NCBI GenBank assembly: GCA_022841705.1
Contig: JALHQZ010000002.1
Coordinates: 62,001-126,000, forward strand
Length of the DNA stretch: 64,000 nucleotides
Direction: 5' to 3'
Source of the DNA: Pirellulales bacterium
GTDB taxonomy: Bacteria; Planctomycetota; Planctomycetia; Pirellulales; Lacipirellulaceae
Shown: positions 17,901-27,661 of the stretch, in pieces
Layout of the letters: every line of letters starts with the position of its first letter
How positions within the stretch are numbered: position 1 is the stretch's first letter
The notes under the pieces: model-generated
The model's database searches: none
What the model was told of the DNA's origin: nothing
What the model saw: only the letters and a program-made list of their open reading frames with translations
Made by a program: the position numbers and the translations under genes

Positions 17901-19014
17901 CGAGGGGAACGCAATCGACGTGCGGCCCGATCTCCGCGATACGCCCGACTGGTGGTTCTACTGGAACTTTCGCGTGCGAGGCGCCGGGAATCGCGAGCTA
18001 ACGTTTCGATTTCCTGGCCGAAGCCCCCTCGGCGCCCGCGGCCCCGCGGTGAGTGAAGATGGCGGCAAAAGCTGGGTGTGGACGGGTCGCGCAAAGGTGA
18101 ACGATCAGCCGGAGCAGGCATCGTTCCAATATCTGTTCAAGCCCGAAGTGAATGAAGTTCGTTTTGCCTTCGCGATGCCGTATCAACTGGCGGATTGGAA
18201 CGCATTCATCGCACCGTATCTTTCGCGGGACGATGTGGCCGAGAAGACGCTGTGCCGCACAACAGCTGGCCGCGACGTGAAGCTGCTCGATATCCGCCCG
18301 CGCGAGCGAGATGCGGGGGTGGTGCTCTTGACGGCACGCCATCACGCTTGCGAAACGATGGCGAGCTACGCGCTAGAAGGGTGCGTGCAAGAGTTGCTCA
18401 GGCCCACCCCGAATGATTCCGGCGCGCTGCCGATCCGGTACCTTGTTGCACCGCTGATGGACCTCGACGGCGTGGAAGCGGGCGATCAAGGGAAAAACCG
18501 CCGGCCGCACGACCACTGGCTCGATTACTCTGGCGAGAGCCAGTACGCTTCTGTCGCGGCGCTCCGGAAGCTGATTGCCGATCCCACTACTGGCCCACTG
18601 CGCGTGGCGATCGATTTCCACTGCTCATTCTTGCGCGAAGATTCCGAAGCGCCCGGCAGCAGCGAGCGGATCTTCTTCATGCAGAGCGGCAATCCAAAAA
18701 TCGCCGGCGAAGCGCAGCGGTTCGGACGGGACTTGCGGCGCGCGCAGCGCGGCCCGCTGCTGTACGATGGGCAGTACGATCTGCCGCTGGGCGTGCGGTG
18801 GAACACGCCGGAGCTAGCGGGGCCATCATTTCTGGGCTGGGCCGAGCAACAACCCAGTGTGTGGTTCGCGACGGTCCTGGAACTGCCCTACGCCAACGCG
18901 GCGGGGGCGGCGGTAACGCCAGAATCGGCCCGCGCTTTCGGCGCCGACTTCGCCACGGCCCTCCGCAATTATCTCAGCGGAAAGCTCAATTCAGGGGCTG
19001 AAACACAGCCATAG
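14962..19014 (+). CDS. Glycan-active toroid domain fused to M14 metallocarboxypeptidase
   Basis: This 1350-residue exported protein starts at ATG 14962 inside the preceding gene, giving the signal MSSSAKTATKSAAWLVLLLAAQGAA. Residues about 25-850 look like a beta-sandwich plus (alpha/alpha) toroid of a glycosidase or lyase-type protein (NTTFDNLVNMAMDPEYGGWLPEARG, TYSQNQAVFLAMHAGAFLRLAHHSG, GRYESFPGYDINGEFTDYY). The C-terminal third begins with the M14 N-domain signature (SIDANYPGGNIVVERIEGNAIDVRPDLRDTPDWWFYWNF) and continues into a zinc carboxypeptidase: H1128-A-C-E1131 metal motif, DLDGVEAGDQGKNRRPHDHW, third ligand H1220 in DFHCSF and candidate catalytic E1307 in TVLELPYA. The key residues are present. 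A single-chain pairing of the two activities is unusual. Substrates are unknown; location suggests extracellular breakdown of a glycan or glycopeptide. Confidence 0.82.
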   Translation: MSSSAKTATKSAAWLVLLLAAQGAAEPIIENARYRLSADGAKLSVVAKQSGCAISFDPRVVVYYRPGDPGFELAPLSLEGHRAPSRYDTVAPSWRRLSGEGRTLELAEAATVIEPEAERIALEQGALVVHYAPAPHGALSLRVSLPGPDDDPLIEWRWEPRVAGWWCVELAGAPNTLTDEIVDVWQPPIWHGRRIPWRTSWGLEHAAFTPAVIVATTKASLGLAVDPASIPFRLPTLENAQFMLALVREGESVRPTIAAPVFGRAGSQRGPGERLAMQVRMVLDRADWFEVYRHVATNIGGLRDYRNAPTTSLNTTFDNLVNMAMDPEYGGWLPEARGFDYGVEIAGNAKVVSALHPLSVAILTDREDIYRERAIPTLEYLLSREKFGFSQSADTFDHEGPSHLLAGPACEAGDLASEYALLQRQSPTLLTEAERLYYAPPRVLNLNRVSPGDDWANALALYLATHNAEYLRAAEQGADEYIARRITQSPVDFSDAGIESGGQFWTDLLPRWQSLLDLYEVSGERRYLDASLVGARQFATCVWTSPMPPPGDVTIHSGGQLGLYAHGRKRRDATLESSAPATELQVPERRVPAWSVSQVGLAPESLVTYSQNQAVFLAMHAGAFLRLAHHSGDELLATLARSAVVGRYESFPGYDINGEFTDYYAQADYLRRPLGERVYNEVYYNHLWPQISVVVDYLLSEAFYRSAGAIDFPWLPSRGYAYLQNRVYGHAPGKVYDRAAARLWMPTGLITGLPSSVDYVTAYNEDELLVMLLNQADAPQHVDCRFDLSRLSLGGKRETEVQVWQENSPAAATVLSGGKVAASVASKGITVLALQGVAPRREFQAQLANDDSAPPRNRGQIETLTTPFGVVKGVFLSAGPKLTSAYIYTTTTEQQLAACELTVTTPTGEQRLSDDKYPFEFTVPIDVDQPPRFMISGIAPDGVKYQKTELPPFASMMEQAPQQLSIDANYPGGNIVVERIEGNAIDVRPDLRDTPDWWFYWNFRVRGAGNRELTFRFPGRSPLGARGPAVSEDGGKSWVWTGRAKVNDQPEQASFQYLFKPEVNEVRFAFAMPYQLADWNAFIAPYLSRDDVAEKTLCRTTAGRDVKLLDIRPRERDAGVVLLTARHHACETMASYALEGCVQELLRPTPNDSGALPIRYLVAPLMDLDGVEAGDQGKNRRPHDHWLDYSGESQYASVAALRKLIADPTTGPLRVAIDFHCSFLREDSEAPGSSERIFFMQSGNPKIAGEAQRFGRDLRRAQRGPLLYDGQYDLPLGVRWNTPELAGPSFLGWAEQQPSVWFATVLELPYANAAGAAVTPESARAFGADFATALRNYLSGKLNSGAETQP

Positions 19015-19240
19015 AAAGCTGGCGCCGGACTTGAAGAGCAACAAAATCGGACGTTGCCATTTTCGGAAGTTCGCTCGTGATGCTTGATTGTTTGAAGATC
19101 GCAGCGGACTCTGCTGAGATAAAGGTTCCCTGGGAACCGCATTTCGTTGACGGGTTTCCCCAGCCGGAATACCATCAATCTATTGAGCGTCGCGCTGCGT
19201 TAACTTAGGTGCGGCAGGTCCTTCTCTTGCAGGTAAGCGG

Positions 19241-22200
19241 ATGTCGTGGCGATCTTTCCGACGTGATGACCGATCGCGTCGGCTGTCGTTCGAGCCGCTC
19301 GAACCTCGTGCGTTACTGGCGGGCGAGGCGGTGCTCCAGCACGATGCGTATCTCGATGGCACCGTGCGGGTGGAAGGCGCCGAGCTGCGGGTCGAAGCGG
19401 CGCCGAGTCCACGCGTCAGCTATCTTGGCTTCGATGTGCAGGGCGTCGCCGACAAGTTCATCCCCGTTGCTACGCTCCGGCTACGTGTGACCGAAGCGGG
19501 TAGCGGCACGGTGAACGTGTACCGCGGCAGCGAAACATTCTGGAACGAGCGCTTTCTGTCGGTCGCCACAGCGCCCACGCAGCGCGAATTGGTCGACTCC
19601 GTAACCGGCGCCTTCGCAGTCGGCGACTGGTTGGAGTTTGATGTGCAGAGCGCGATTGATAGCGCCGGCGTGGCGAACTTCGTGCTGCGGTTTCAAGGCG
19701 CCGATGGCGTCGCGTTCTCCTCCAGCGAAGGCGCCGATTCCCCCCAACTCGATGTGACCGCGATTGACCAAGCGTTCGCGGGCGACGCCAACGCCGATGG
19801 CCAAGTCAGCGCTGCCGACTACACGATTTGGCGCGATACCTTCGGCTCGACGACAGACCTGCGTGCGGACTTTGACAAGTCGGGCGCCATCGACGCGGGT
19901 GATCAAGTGGTTTGGCGCGCGAACTTTGGTAAGTCGGCGCCGCTCACGCCCACCAATAGCGCCACCAACTTCGGCGCCACGCCCAACGACGCCACCTTTG
20001 ATCATGGCGTGATCCAAAACGCGATCAACACGCAACTCGAAACTTATCTGCCGGCGGGCGAGTACTGGCTCAACGCGGCGCTCACGCTTCCCGCCGGCCG
20101 CCGGCTCTATGGCCCGGCGACCGGCGAACCCGCCGTGCTCCGGGTGCGACACGACTCGGGCAGCCCCAGTGGCGACTTTGCCATCGTCATTACCGGCAAC
20201 AATGTTTCGGTCGAGAATCTCGTCATCAATAAAGACTTCGTCGATGGCTCCTACGGCACAGGAATCCTCGCGGACAATCGCAGCAACATCACCATCAAGG
20301 GCGTGGAGATCCGCAACTACAGCGTGCGGTACGGCATTCACCTGATCGAATGCACCGACTTCGAGATTTCGAACTGCTACGTCCACAGTTTCCTGATGAA
20401 TCAGTCGAACCCCAGTGGAAACGAAGCCGACATGATTCAGGATTCGCCTGCTGGCATTCGCATCACACGCAGCACGAACGGGATTATTCGCAACTCGGTG
20501 ATTCGCGATATCGACGTCGGCCCCAATGGCAGGGCGTCGATCTCCTCGCTCGTCCCGAGCTATGGCCCCCAGGGACATCAAGCGGACGGCATCACGCTGA
20601 GCGATAGTTCGTTCATTACGGTGGAGAACAACGATATTTGGAACTCGGGTGAACTGATCGACGTGCTCGTAAGCGATAACTGCATCGTGCGGAACAACAC
20701 TCTGCAAATGGCTTACTTGCTCGGTATCAAGTGTATTGGCTCGCAGAACTGCATTATCAGCGATAACTACATTGCTGACGCCGCGGTGGGGCTGATTCTG
20801 GTTGATCACAATTCGGGGGAGCAAGCCACCGGATGCCTCATCGACCGCAATGAATTCGTCAATATCGGCTCGCGCGGAATCTGGGATATCGCCGCGAACA
20901 GCCGAATGGGTGGGCTGATTAGTGGCATCTACATCGACGACAACGCCGTCGGTAACACCATCTCCAACAATAACATTTACAACTACCACAACTACCTCTT
21001 CACGTACATTCGCATCGGCAGCGGGGCCAACACACTCGCAAATAACGACGGCATCGCGACCGAGTTCGGCCCCACCGGCGGCGGCGAAGTGAGGGTTCTC
21101 GGCAATTGGACGACCGGCCTCACCCACGCGAAACAGTTGTACGAGCGTAATCGGCTGCTCATGTTTTTTACCCATGCCGAGCGCGATGGTGGTGACTTTG
21201 CGGCGACCGCCGTCACCTACGGCGGCAAAGCGCTGACCAAACAGTCGGAACGATTGGTCTTGGACGGCACGCGGCGCGTCTATGTCTCCGCCTGGATTCT
21301 GAGACAGGATGGTATCAATTCAGCGACCTCCGATACCTTCGCGGTCACCTGGAATGTTACGCCCGATGCGGTCGGCTATTCGAGTGTGTTCCTGAAGAAC
21401 GTTTATCAACCGACTCCCATCTTCCAACAGGATACCGGCGCTGCCAGTTCGGGAACCACGATCAACACCAGCCCGCGGGCAAGTGTGGACGGGGGGCTGG
21501 CGATCTACGCCGCCACGGCGGCAAATCCGGGGACCTTCACGCCGCAGACTGGATTCGCGAAGGCGCTGGAAGTCGACATAGCCGGCGCCGATGGTTCAGT
21601 CGGCTTTAAACCCACCACCGGGGCCACGGAAGCGCTGGCGATCACCCATGATCTGTTGGGATCGGGAGTGAGTTACTTGGCGAATGTGCGGCGCAACCCT
21701 GGCAAGACGGCGGACACTGCAACGATTGATGTCTCCACGCTCGGCGCTTTGGGGACCGACGGCGCGAACGATGCCGTCATCATTCAAAATGCGCTCAACA
21801 ATCCCGCGTACGAAGTGGTCTACTTGCCGCCCGGCGTGTACTACTTCGATCGCGCGGTGTTCATGCCCGCCAACAAAACGATTCGGGGCGACAGTTACGG
21901 CGTGACCGAAATCCGCGCGATTGGCGATGTCGCGCTCTTCCGCATCGATGGCACAACCGGCGTGACGATCGAAAATTTGACGATGACCCGGCCCGACGCC
22001 AACAATTCCAACAACGAGATCATCCGCAGCGACAACGCGACGCATTTGAAGATTGACTCCGTGCGGATTTACGACGCTCCCTCGCGGGCGCCGGTCATTA
22101 ACTTACAGTTCGGGCGCTACAATAGCGTGACGCGTACCTCGGTGGTCGACTACCAAGTCTACCGCGATGAACCGAGCCCCGAGCAACCAGGCCTGCACAC

Positions 22201-22879
22201 GCAAGTCTTCGGCTCGGGGATCACGTTATTCGACGAAGATGACATCACGCTGGCCGACAACCAGATCATTCAAACCACTTTGCTCTCGGTGGCGAACCCG
22301 GTGATCAAAGGCTGGCATCAATCCTCGGCGATTCAGGTTCCGAATGCGGTGCGGGGCCGCGTGACGCGCAACTATGTGTATGGAACAGGGCAGGGGATTG
22401 ATCTGTCGGGTGCGGCGCGACTGACGGTCACGGAAAACTTTATCGACGAGTGCCATTCCGCGGGGATCAAGCTGGTGAATGGCTCCAACCTCAACTCGGT
22501 CGAGCACAACTATTTGCGCAACTGCGGACTCACCGGCGTATGGGTGAGCGTGGGCGTGCAGGGGCTCGGGGGCTCTTACAACAATTTCGTGCGGTACAAT
22601 ACGATGGTAGCGATTGGCCAGGGGAGCGGGCTCGACTTCTGGGATTTCAATTTCAACCTCTCCACGCCGGCGGCGATTCACCTGCAAGCGGCAAAGATTT
22701 CTACCGATCAGGTGCGCAGCAACACCATCGCGCATAATGATACGTACGATAACAGCCAGCAGCGCGGCGTGGTGGTCGCGGAAGGGGCTTCGGCTTCCGA
22801 TCCTTTCGCTGCGGCCGGCAATACGCTGATTGATAACGTCGCCCAAACGGGGCTGGCGCCCTTGCCCCCGCTCTTCTGA
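19241..22879 (+). CDS. LEPR-XLL surface protein with two beta-helix domains
   Basis: This 1212-residue protein begins with the planctomycete LEPR-XLL export element (RRLSFEPLEPRALLAGEA, residues 13-30). A DNRLRE/CBM-like domain follows (FIPVATLRLRVTEAGSGTVNVYRGSETFWNE), then dockerin-type calcium repeats (GDANADGQVSAADYTIWRDTFGS and FDKSGAIDAGDQVVWRANFGK, about 184-230), a right-handed parallel beta-helix with serial N/I/V turns (about 240-610), an intervening domain (LLMFFTHAERDGGDFAATAVTYGGKALTKQ) and a second beta-helix (about 830-1210). Pectate-lyase-like helices are typical of polysaccharide binding or cleavage, but no catalytic triad could be assigned by eye. It sits within the rhamnosidase locus and ends 8 bases before the cytochrome-domain gene. 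Unlike the window's other large dockerin proteins it has no PEP-CTERM tail. Confidence 0.88.
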   Translation: MSWRSFRRDDRSRRLSFEPLEPRALLAGEAVLQHDAYLDGTVRVEGAELRVEAAPSPRVSYLGFDVQGVADKFIPVATLRLRVTEAGSGTVNVYRGSETFWNERFLSVATAPTQRELVDSVTGAFAVGDWLEFDVQSAIDSAGVANFVLRFQGADGVAFSSSEGADSPQLDVTAIDQAFAGDANADGQVSAADYTIWRDTFGSTTDLRADFDKSGAIDAGDQVVWRANFGKSAPLTPTNSATNFGATPNDATFDHGVIQNAINTQLETYLPAGEYWLNAALTLPAGRRLYGPATGEPAVLRVRHDSGSPSGDFAIVITGNNVSVENLVINKDFVDGSYGTGILADNRSNITIKGVEIRNYSVRYGIHLIECTDFEISNCYVHSFLMNQSNPSGNEADMIQDSPAGIRITRSTNGIIRNSVIRDIDVGPNGRASISSLVPSYGPQGHQADGITLSDSSFITVENNDIWNSGELIDVLVSDNCIVRNNTLQMAYLLGIKCIGSQNCIISDNYIADAAVGLILVDHNSGEQATGCLIDRNEFVNIGSRGIWDIAANSRMGGLISGIYIDDNAVGNTISNNNIYNYHNYLFTYIRIGSGANTLANNDGIATEFGPTGGGEVRVLGNWTTGLTHAKQLYERNRLLMFFTHAERDGGDFAATAVTYGGKALTKQSERLVLDGTRRVYVSAWILRQDGINSATSDTFAVTWNVTPDAVGYSSVFLKNVYQPTPIFQQDTGAASSGTTINTSPRASVDGGLAIYAATAANPGTFTPQTGFAKALEVDIAGADGSVGFKPTTGATEALAITHDLLGSGVSYLANVRRNPGKTADTATIDVSTLGALGTDGANDAVIIQNALNNPAYEVVYLPPGVYYFDRAVFMPANKTIRGDSYGVTEIRAIGDVALFRIDGTTGVTIENLTMTRPDANNSNNEIIRSDNATHLKIDSVRIYDAPSRAPVINLQFGRYNSVTRTSVVDYQVYRDEPSPEQPGLHTQVFGSGITLFDEDDITLADNQIIQTTLLSVANPVIKGWHQSSAIQVPNAVRGRVTRNYVYGTGQGIDLSGAARLTVTENFIDECHSAGIKLVNGSNLNSVEHNYLRNCGLTGVWVSVGVQGLGGSYNNFVRYNTMVAIGQGSGLDFWDFNFNLSTPAAIHLQAAKISTDQVRSNTIAHNDTYDNSQQRGVVVAEGASASDPFAAAGNTLIDNVAQTGLAPLPPLF

Positions 22880-22887
22880 AGACCCCG

Positions 22888-25800
22888 ATGTTCGAGAGCT
22901 TGGTCACTGCCGTCGCGAATCCTCAACGCATCGGGGCATCTTGCGCGCTGGCGACCGCCTTGCTTGTAACAAGTGGGATTTCGCGGGGTGAACCAGCGGC
23001 CAACGTCGGTTATCGCGAAGCGGTGCGGCCAATCCTGGCGGCGAATTGCTTTAAGTGCCACGGACCCGACGCGCAGACCCGGGCCGCCGACTTGCGGCTG
23101 GATGAAGCGGAGTCCGCCACGGCGGATCGCAGCGGCTACCACGCGATTCTCCCCGGTAATGCGGCGGAGAGTGAGGTCGTGAAGCGTATCCTCAGCGACG
23201 ACCCGAGCGTGCAAATGCCGCCGCCCGATTCTAAGAAAACACTTTCTGCCGAGCAGAAGGAAATCCTGCAGGCGTGGATCACCGCCGGCGCTAAGTACGA
23301 ACGGCACTGGGCGTTTGTGCCACCGCAGCGGCCTACGACTCCAAATGTGCAGCGACCGGATTGGGTTCGCAACGAGATCGATGCCTACGTGCTTGCCGAA
23401 CTCGAACGCCGCAATCTCACTCCGTCGCCCGAAGCGGACCGGCGCACATTGATTCGCCGCTTAAGTCTCGATCTGGTCGGCCTGCCCCCGACGCCGGAGC
23501 GCGTCGCCGCGTTCGTGCTCGATAATCGCCCCGATGCGTACGAACGCTTGGTGGATGAGTTGCTCGCCTCGCCGCATTACGGCGAGCGTTGGGCCCGGCG
23601 GTGGCTCGACCTTGCGCGGTACTCGGACACGAATGGCTACGAGAAGGACCGTCCCCGGGCGATGTGGCCGTATCGCGATTGGGTGATCGACGCGCTCAAT
23701 GCCGATCTGCCCTTCGACCGGTTCACCATCGAGCAATTGGCCGGCGACATGCTGCCGAATGCGACTCGATCGCAGCGCTTGGCAACCGGCTTTCATCGCA
23801 ACACGATGGTCAATGAAGAGGGGGGTATCGATCCCCAAGAGTTTCGCTTCAAGGCGGTCGTTGACCGGGTGGCGACCACTGGCGCCGTTTGGTTGGGGAT
23901 GACACTTGGCTGCGCGCAGTGCCACACGCATAAGTTCGACCCGATCTCGCATCAAGAGTACTACCAAGTTTTCGCGTTCTTGAATAACGAAGACGATGTC
24001 GACGAGCTCATCACCACACCCGAGATCACCGCCAAGCGGGTCGAACTTCAGGCGCAAATCGACGCGCTCGTCGCCAAGTTGCCGGAGCGCTACCCCTTCG
24101 AGAAGCGGCCCGTTGGCGAAGCAACCGCCGAGCCGACTGCTGCAGACCGCGCCCAAGCACTAGACACCGATTTCGAGCAGTGGTTGGAAGCGACCAGTGT
24201 TGAACTAAGCCGGTGGCGCAGGGCCGCCCCGGTGGCAATGAGCACCAATCTCGCGCTCCTCGAGGTGCTCCCCGATCAATCGGTTTTGGCGAGCGGCGAT
24301 GTCACCAAGAACGACAAGTACCAACTGGAATTTGAACTCCCCGGCGCCACGCTCCACGCGCTGCGACTCGAAGCGCTCACGCATGAGAGCTTGCCCCAAG
24401 GCGGGCCCGGTCGGCAAACAGTAGAAGTTCCCAACGCCAGCGGTGAAGGGGATTTCTTTCTCAGCGAACTTTATGTCGAAGTTGTGAGCGACAACCCCGC
24501 CGACGCGCGCGTGATCCGCACGGCGAAGATTGCCCGCGGGGCCGTCTCGTATGTGGGGCCGGGGCTTTCGGCCGAATCGGCGTTCGACGGCAAGGGCGAT
24601 TCCGGCTGGCGAGTGCTCAATCGTGAAGGCGAATCGCACGTCGGCGTCTTTGCACTGGCGGAGCCAATTACGCTCGGCCCCGGGGAGCGCTTGCGCATCC
24701 GACTTGAGCACGAGTCGTTCTACGCGGCCGGTTTGGGCCGGTTCCGCGTTTCATTCGCCGAAGCGCCGCTGCCGAGCGAACTGTCCACGCCGCCGGTGAT
24801 TTCCGATGAGCTGGCCGCGGTGCTTGCCAAACCCGCTGCCGGTCGCACGGCCGCCGAAACGGAAGAGCTGCGGCGGAAGTATCTGCTCACCACGCCGAAG
24901 TTGGTGAAGGAGCGCGAGCCGATCGACGCATTGCAAAAGCAACTCCCCGGCCCCGTGGTGGCGCTCATCACCCGGGAGCGCCCCACGCACCCGCGCGAAA
25001 CACACCGCTTTCACCGCGGCGAGTATCTGCAACCGAAAGAAGTAGTGACGCCTGGAGTCCCATCGGTCTTGCCGCCGCTGCCGTCGACGGAAAAGCCGAC
25101 TCGACTGGACTTCGCCCGCTGGCTAGTTGATCCCAAGCATCCGCTGACCGCGCGGGTCACCGTGAATCGTCAGTGGCAAGCATTCTTCGGCGCGGGGATC
25201 GTCCGCACGCTCGAAGACTTTGGCCTGCAAGGCGAATCGCCGACCCATCCCGAACTGCTTGACTTCCTCGCCACCGAGTTTGTTTCGCAAGGTTGGTCGC
25301 TCAAGAAACTGCACCGGCTGATCGTCACCAGCGCCACCTATCGGCAAAGCTCCACGGTGACGCCGGGACTGCTGGCGGCGGATCCGGAGAATCGCTATCT
25401 CGCGCGCGGCGCGCGCTTCCGGGTGGAGGCAGAATTGGTGCGCGATATTGTCCTGGCGTCGAGTGGGCTCCTCAGTCCGCAAATCGGCGGGCCGAGCGTC
25501 TTCCCCGATCAGCCGCCGGGCGTCACCGAAGGCGCCTACGGTCCGTTGGAATGGAAGGTGAGCACCGGCGCGGATCGCTATCGTCGCGGGCTCTACTCAT
25601 TCAACAAGCGCACGGCGCCGTACGCGGCGTTCGGCCTGTTCGACGCGCCGAGTGGCGAAGCGTGCGTCGCGCGGCGGAACAACTCGAACACGCCGCTCCA
25701 ATCGCTCGCCGTCCTGAACGATGAGGTCACAATGGCGGCGGCGCGCAAGTTAGCCCAGCAAGCCTGGAAAGCTGGCGAGACGCAGCCCGAACGCATCACC

Positions 25801-26052
25801 AATGCGATGTACGAACATGTCCTCTCGCGGCCGCCAACAACGGGTGAGTTTGCTGCACTCGCCCGTTATCAGCAGCGTCAGCTTAACCGGCTTGAGCAGG
25901 GCGAGCTCGATGCGACAGCACTCCTGCAACTCGCGCCCGATGAAGCAGCACAGGCCGACGCCACCGCACTTACCGAGCGGCGAGCACTGGCCTCGTGGAC
26001 GCTGGCCGCGCGGGCGATTCTTAACTTGGACGAAACAATCACCCGGCAATAA
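22888..26052 (+). CDS. Planctomycete cytochrome c / DUF1549 / DUF1553 protein
   Basis: This 1054-residue exported protein has the PSC1-PSCyt2-PSD1 layout. A signal segment (CALATALLVTSGISRG) precedes a mono-haem cytochrome c-like domain with C54-F-K-C57-H58 and VQMPPPDSKKTLSAEQKEILQAWI. A DUF1549 part follows (RPDWVRNEIDAYVLAELERRNLTPSPEADRRTLIRRLSLDLVGLPPT..HYGERWARRWLDLARYSDTNGYEKD), a long insertion with a discoidin/CBM-like sandwich (about 430-640), and DUF1553 (DFARWLVDPKHPLTARVTVNRQWQAFFG..RRNNSNTPLQSLAVLNDEV). A second CxxCH (GCAQCHTHKFDP) near residue 348 is also conserved in the family. Together with the DUF1501 gene 22 bases downstream it forms a lineage-typical pair of unknown biochemical role, often found beside sulfatase and CAZyme genes. 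Confidence 0.95.
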   Translation: MFESLVTAVANPQRIGASCALATALLVTSGISRGEPAANVGYREAVRPILAANCFKCHGPDAQTRAADLRLDEAESATADRSGYHAILPGNAAESEVVKRILSDDPSVQMPPPDSKKTLSAEQKEILQAWITAGAKYERHWAFVPPQRPTTPNVQRPDWVRNEIDAYVLAELERRNLTPSPEADRRTLIRRLSLDLVGLPPTPERVAAFVLDNRPDAYERLVDELLASPHYGERWARRWLDLARYSDTNGYEKDRPRAMWPYRDWVIDALNADLPFDRFTIEQLAGDMLPNATRSQRLATGFHRNTMVNEEGGIDPQEFRFKAVVDRVATTGAVWLGMTLGCAQCHTHKFDPISHQEYYQVFAFLNNEDDVDELITTPEITAKRVELQAQIDALVAKLPERYPFEKRPVGEATAEPTAADRAQALDTDFEQWLEATSVELSRWRRAAPVAMSTNLALLEVLPDQSVLASGDVTKNDKYQLEFELPGATLHALRLEALTHESLPQGGPGRQTVEVPNASGEGDFFLSELYVEVVSDNPADARVIRTAKIARGAVSYVGPGLSAESAFDGKGDSGWRVLNREGESHVGVFALAEPITLGPGERLRIRLEHESFYAAGLGRFRVSFAEAPLPSELSTPPVISDELAAVLAKPAAGRTAAETEELRRKYLLTTPKLVKEREPIDALQKQLPGPVVALITRERPTHPRETHRFHRGEYLQPKEVVTPGVPSVLPPLPSTEKPTRLDFARWLVDPKHPLTARVTVNRQWQAFFGAGIVRTLEDFGLQGESPTHPELLDFLATEFVSQGWSLKKLHRLIVTSATYRQSSTVTPGLLAADPENRYLARGARFRVEAELVRDIVLASSGLLSPQIGGPSVFPDQPPGVTEGAYGPLEWKVSTGADRYRRGLYSFNKRTAPYAAFGLFDAPSGEACVARRNNSNTPLQSLAVLNDEVTMAAARKLAQQAWKAGETQPERITNAMYEHVLSRPPTTGEFAALARYQQRQLNRLEQGELDATALLQLAPDEAAQADATALTERRALASWTLAARAILNLDETITRQ

Positions 26053-26074
26053 CTCACGGCCTTAGGAATTTTCC

Positions 26075-27508
26075 ATGTCCGACTTGCATCCGTTGCACTG
26101 CCAAACACGCCGGCACTTTTTTGCCGACTGCGGAGTCGGAGTCGGCAAACTGGCCCTCGCTTCACTGCTCGCCCGCGGCGCCGCCGGAAGCGCCACGCCG
26201 ATAGCGGGCAACCCGCTCGCGCCGCAGCCCACGCATTTTGGGCCTAAGGCGAAGTCGGTGATTTACCTGTTTATGGCGGGCGCACCCAGCCAACTCGATT
26301 TGTTCGACAATAAGCCGACGCTCGCGAAGTACGAAGGGCAAATGGTCCCGCCCGAACTGGTGAAAGATCAGCGCTACGCCTTCATTCGGCCCGAGTCGAC
26401 ACTGCTCGGCCCGCGGTTCAAATTCAATCGCTACGGCAAGAGCGGGGCCGAGCTCTCCGAAATGCTGCCGCACCTGGGCGAAGTGGCGGACGACATCGCG
26501 ATCGTCCGCTCGATGTTCACCGATCAGTTTAACCATGCTCCCGCACAACTCTTTCTCAACACCGGCAGTCCCCTGCCCGGTCGGCCGAGCATGGGTTCAT
26601 GGGTCACTTATGGCCTCGGCTCGGAAGCCGACGATCTGCCAGCGTTTGTGGTGCTCGCCACGGGAACCGGCTCCAGCGGCGGGGCCGCCAATTGGAGCAA
26701 CGGGTTCCTGCCTGGGGTTCATGCCGGCGTACCGTTCCGGTCGTCAGGTGATCCGATTCTCTTCACCTCGAATCCCCCGGGAATCGATCGTCAGGCGCAG
26801 CGCGACACGATCGACATTGTCGGCGAACTCAATGCGCAACAACTCGGCGCCATTGGCGATCCGCAAATCGCCACCCGCATCGCCGCCTATGAAACGGCCT
26901 TCAAGATGCAAGCACGCGCGCCAGAACTCGTCGAACTTGCGAGCGAATCGCCCGAGACGCTGGCGATGTACGGTGTCGAACCGGGCAAGCCCTCGTTTGC
27001 CGCCAACTGTTTGCTGGCCCGCCGCATGATCGAACGGGGGGTGCGCTTTGTCAACGTTTACCACGGCAATTGGGACCATCACAGCGATGTGGCCGGCGGC
27101 CTCAAAACCGAGTGCGAAGTAACCGATCGCGCGTCCGCCGCGCTGGTGAAGGACCTCAAGCAGCGCGGCCTCTTGGATGAAACGCTGGTAGTGTGGGGCG
27201 GCGAGTTCGGCCGCACACCGATGGTGGAATCGAGCGCGGCGCTCGGTCGCAGTCTCGGCCGAGACCATCACCCGCAAGCCTTTTCGATTTGGCTCGCTGG
27301 TGGCGGAATCAAACCTGGCATCACGCTGGGCGAAACGGACGATTTGGGCTTTAGCATTACGCGCGACCCGGTTCACGTTCACGATCTGCAGGCAACCCTC
27401 TTACATCTGCTGGGACTCGACCACGAACGGCTCACTTACACCTATCAGGGCCGACAGTTCCGCCTGACCGATGTCCACGGCAAGTTGGTGACGCCGCTGT
27501 TGGCGTAG
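26075..27508 (+). CDS. DUF1501 protein, partner of DUF1553 protein
   Basis: This 477-residue sulfatase-like DUF1501 protein starts at an ATG behind AGGAATTTTCC. The N-terminus ([27 protein letters not shown]) is Tat-like with RRHFF, matching the family's exported location. Characteristic segments are [88 protein letters not shown] and [21 protein letters not shown], including the metal-binding-type His/Asp positions of the alkaline-phosphatase superfamily. It is cotranscribed with the preceding gene, judging by the 22-base spacing. The family's reaction has not been established. Confidence 0.95.
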   Translation: MSDLHPLHCQTRRHFFADCGVGVGKLALASLLARGAAGSATPIAGNPLAPQPTHFGPKAKSVIYLFMAGAPSQLDLFDNKPTLAKYEGQMVPPELVKDQRYAFIRPESTLLGPRFKFNRYGKSGAELSEMLPHLGEVADDIAIVRSMFTDQFNHAPAQLFLNTGSPLPGRPSMGSWVTYGLGSEADDLPAFVVLATGTGSSGGAANWSNGFLPGVHAGVPFRSSGDPILFTSNPPGIDRQAQRDTIDIVGELNAQQLGAIGDPQIATRIAAYETAFKMQARAPELVELASESPETLAMYGVEPGKPSFAANCLLARRMIERGVRFVNVYHGNWDHHSDVAGGLKTECEVTDRASAALVKDLKQRGLLDETLVVWGGEFGRTPMVESSAALGRSLGRDHHPQAFSIWLAGGGIKPGITLGETDDLGFSITRDPVHVHDLQATLLHLLGLDHERLTYTYQGRQFRLTDVHGKLVTPLLA

Positions 27509-27537
27509 TGGCTTATCACAGTTGAAGTTTCGGGCGC

Positions 27538-27556
27538 CACTGGCGTGCCGCCAGTG
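27538..27556. repeat. CACTGGCG hairpin between DUF1501 and GH78 genes
   Basis: A perfect CACTGGCG-TGC-CGCCAGTG hairpin lies 30 bases after the DUF1501 stop. There is no T-run, so it is a repeat or weak 3'-end structure. Confidence 0.5.
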
Positions 27557-27661
27557 TGAAGTGGTGCCGATCGAGCCTCCCTGATCGTTTGAATCCACGA
27601 AGCTGGGCCGGTAAACTGTGAGTTTCGTACTCAACGAGACTTCTCTCCCGGGCCATTCGCT

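Noticed and set aside
19481..21175. 564-codon minus frame opposite the LEPR-XLL gene
   Set aside because: Shadow frame; no family motifs, while the plus strand has clear domain structure.
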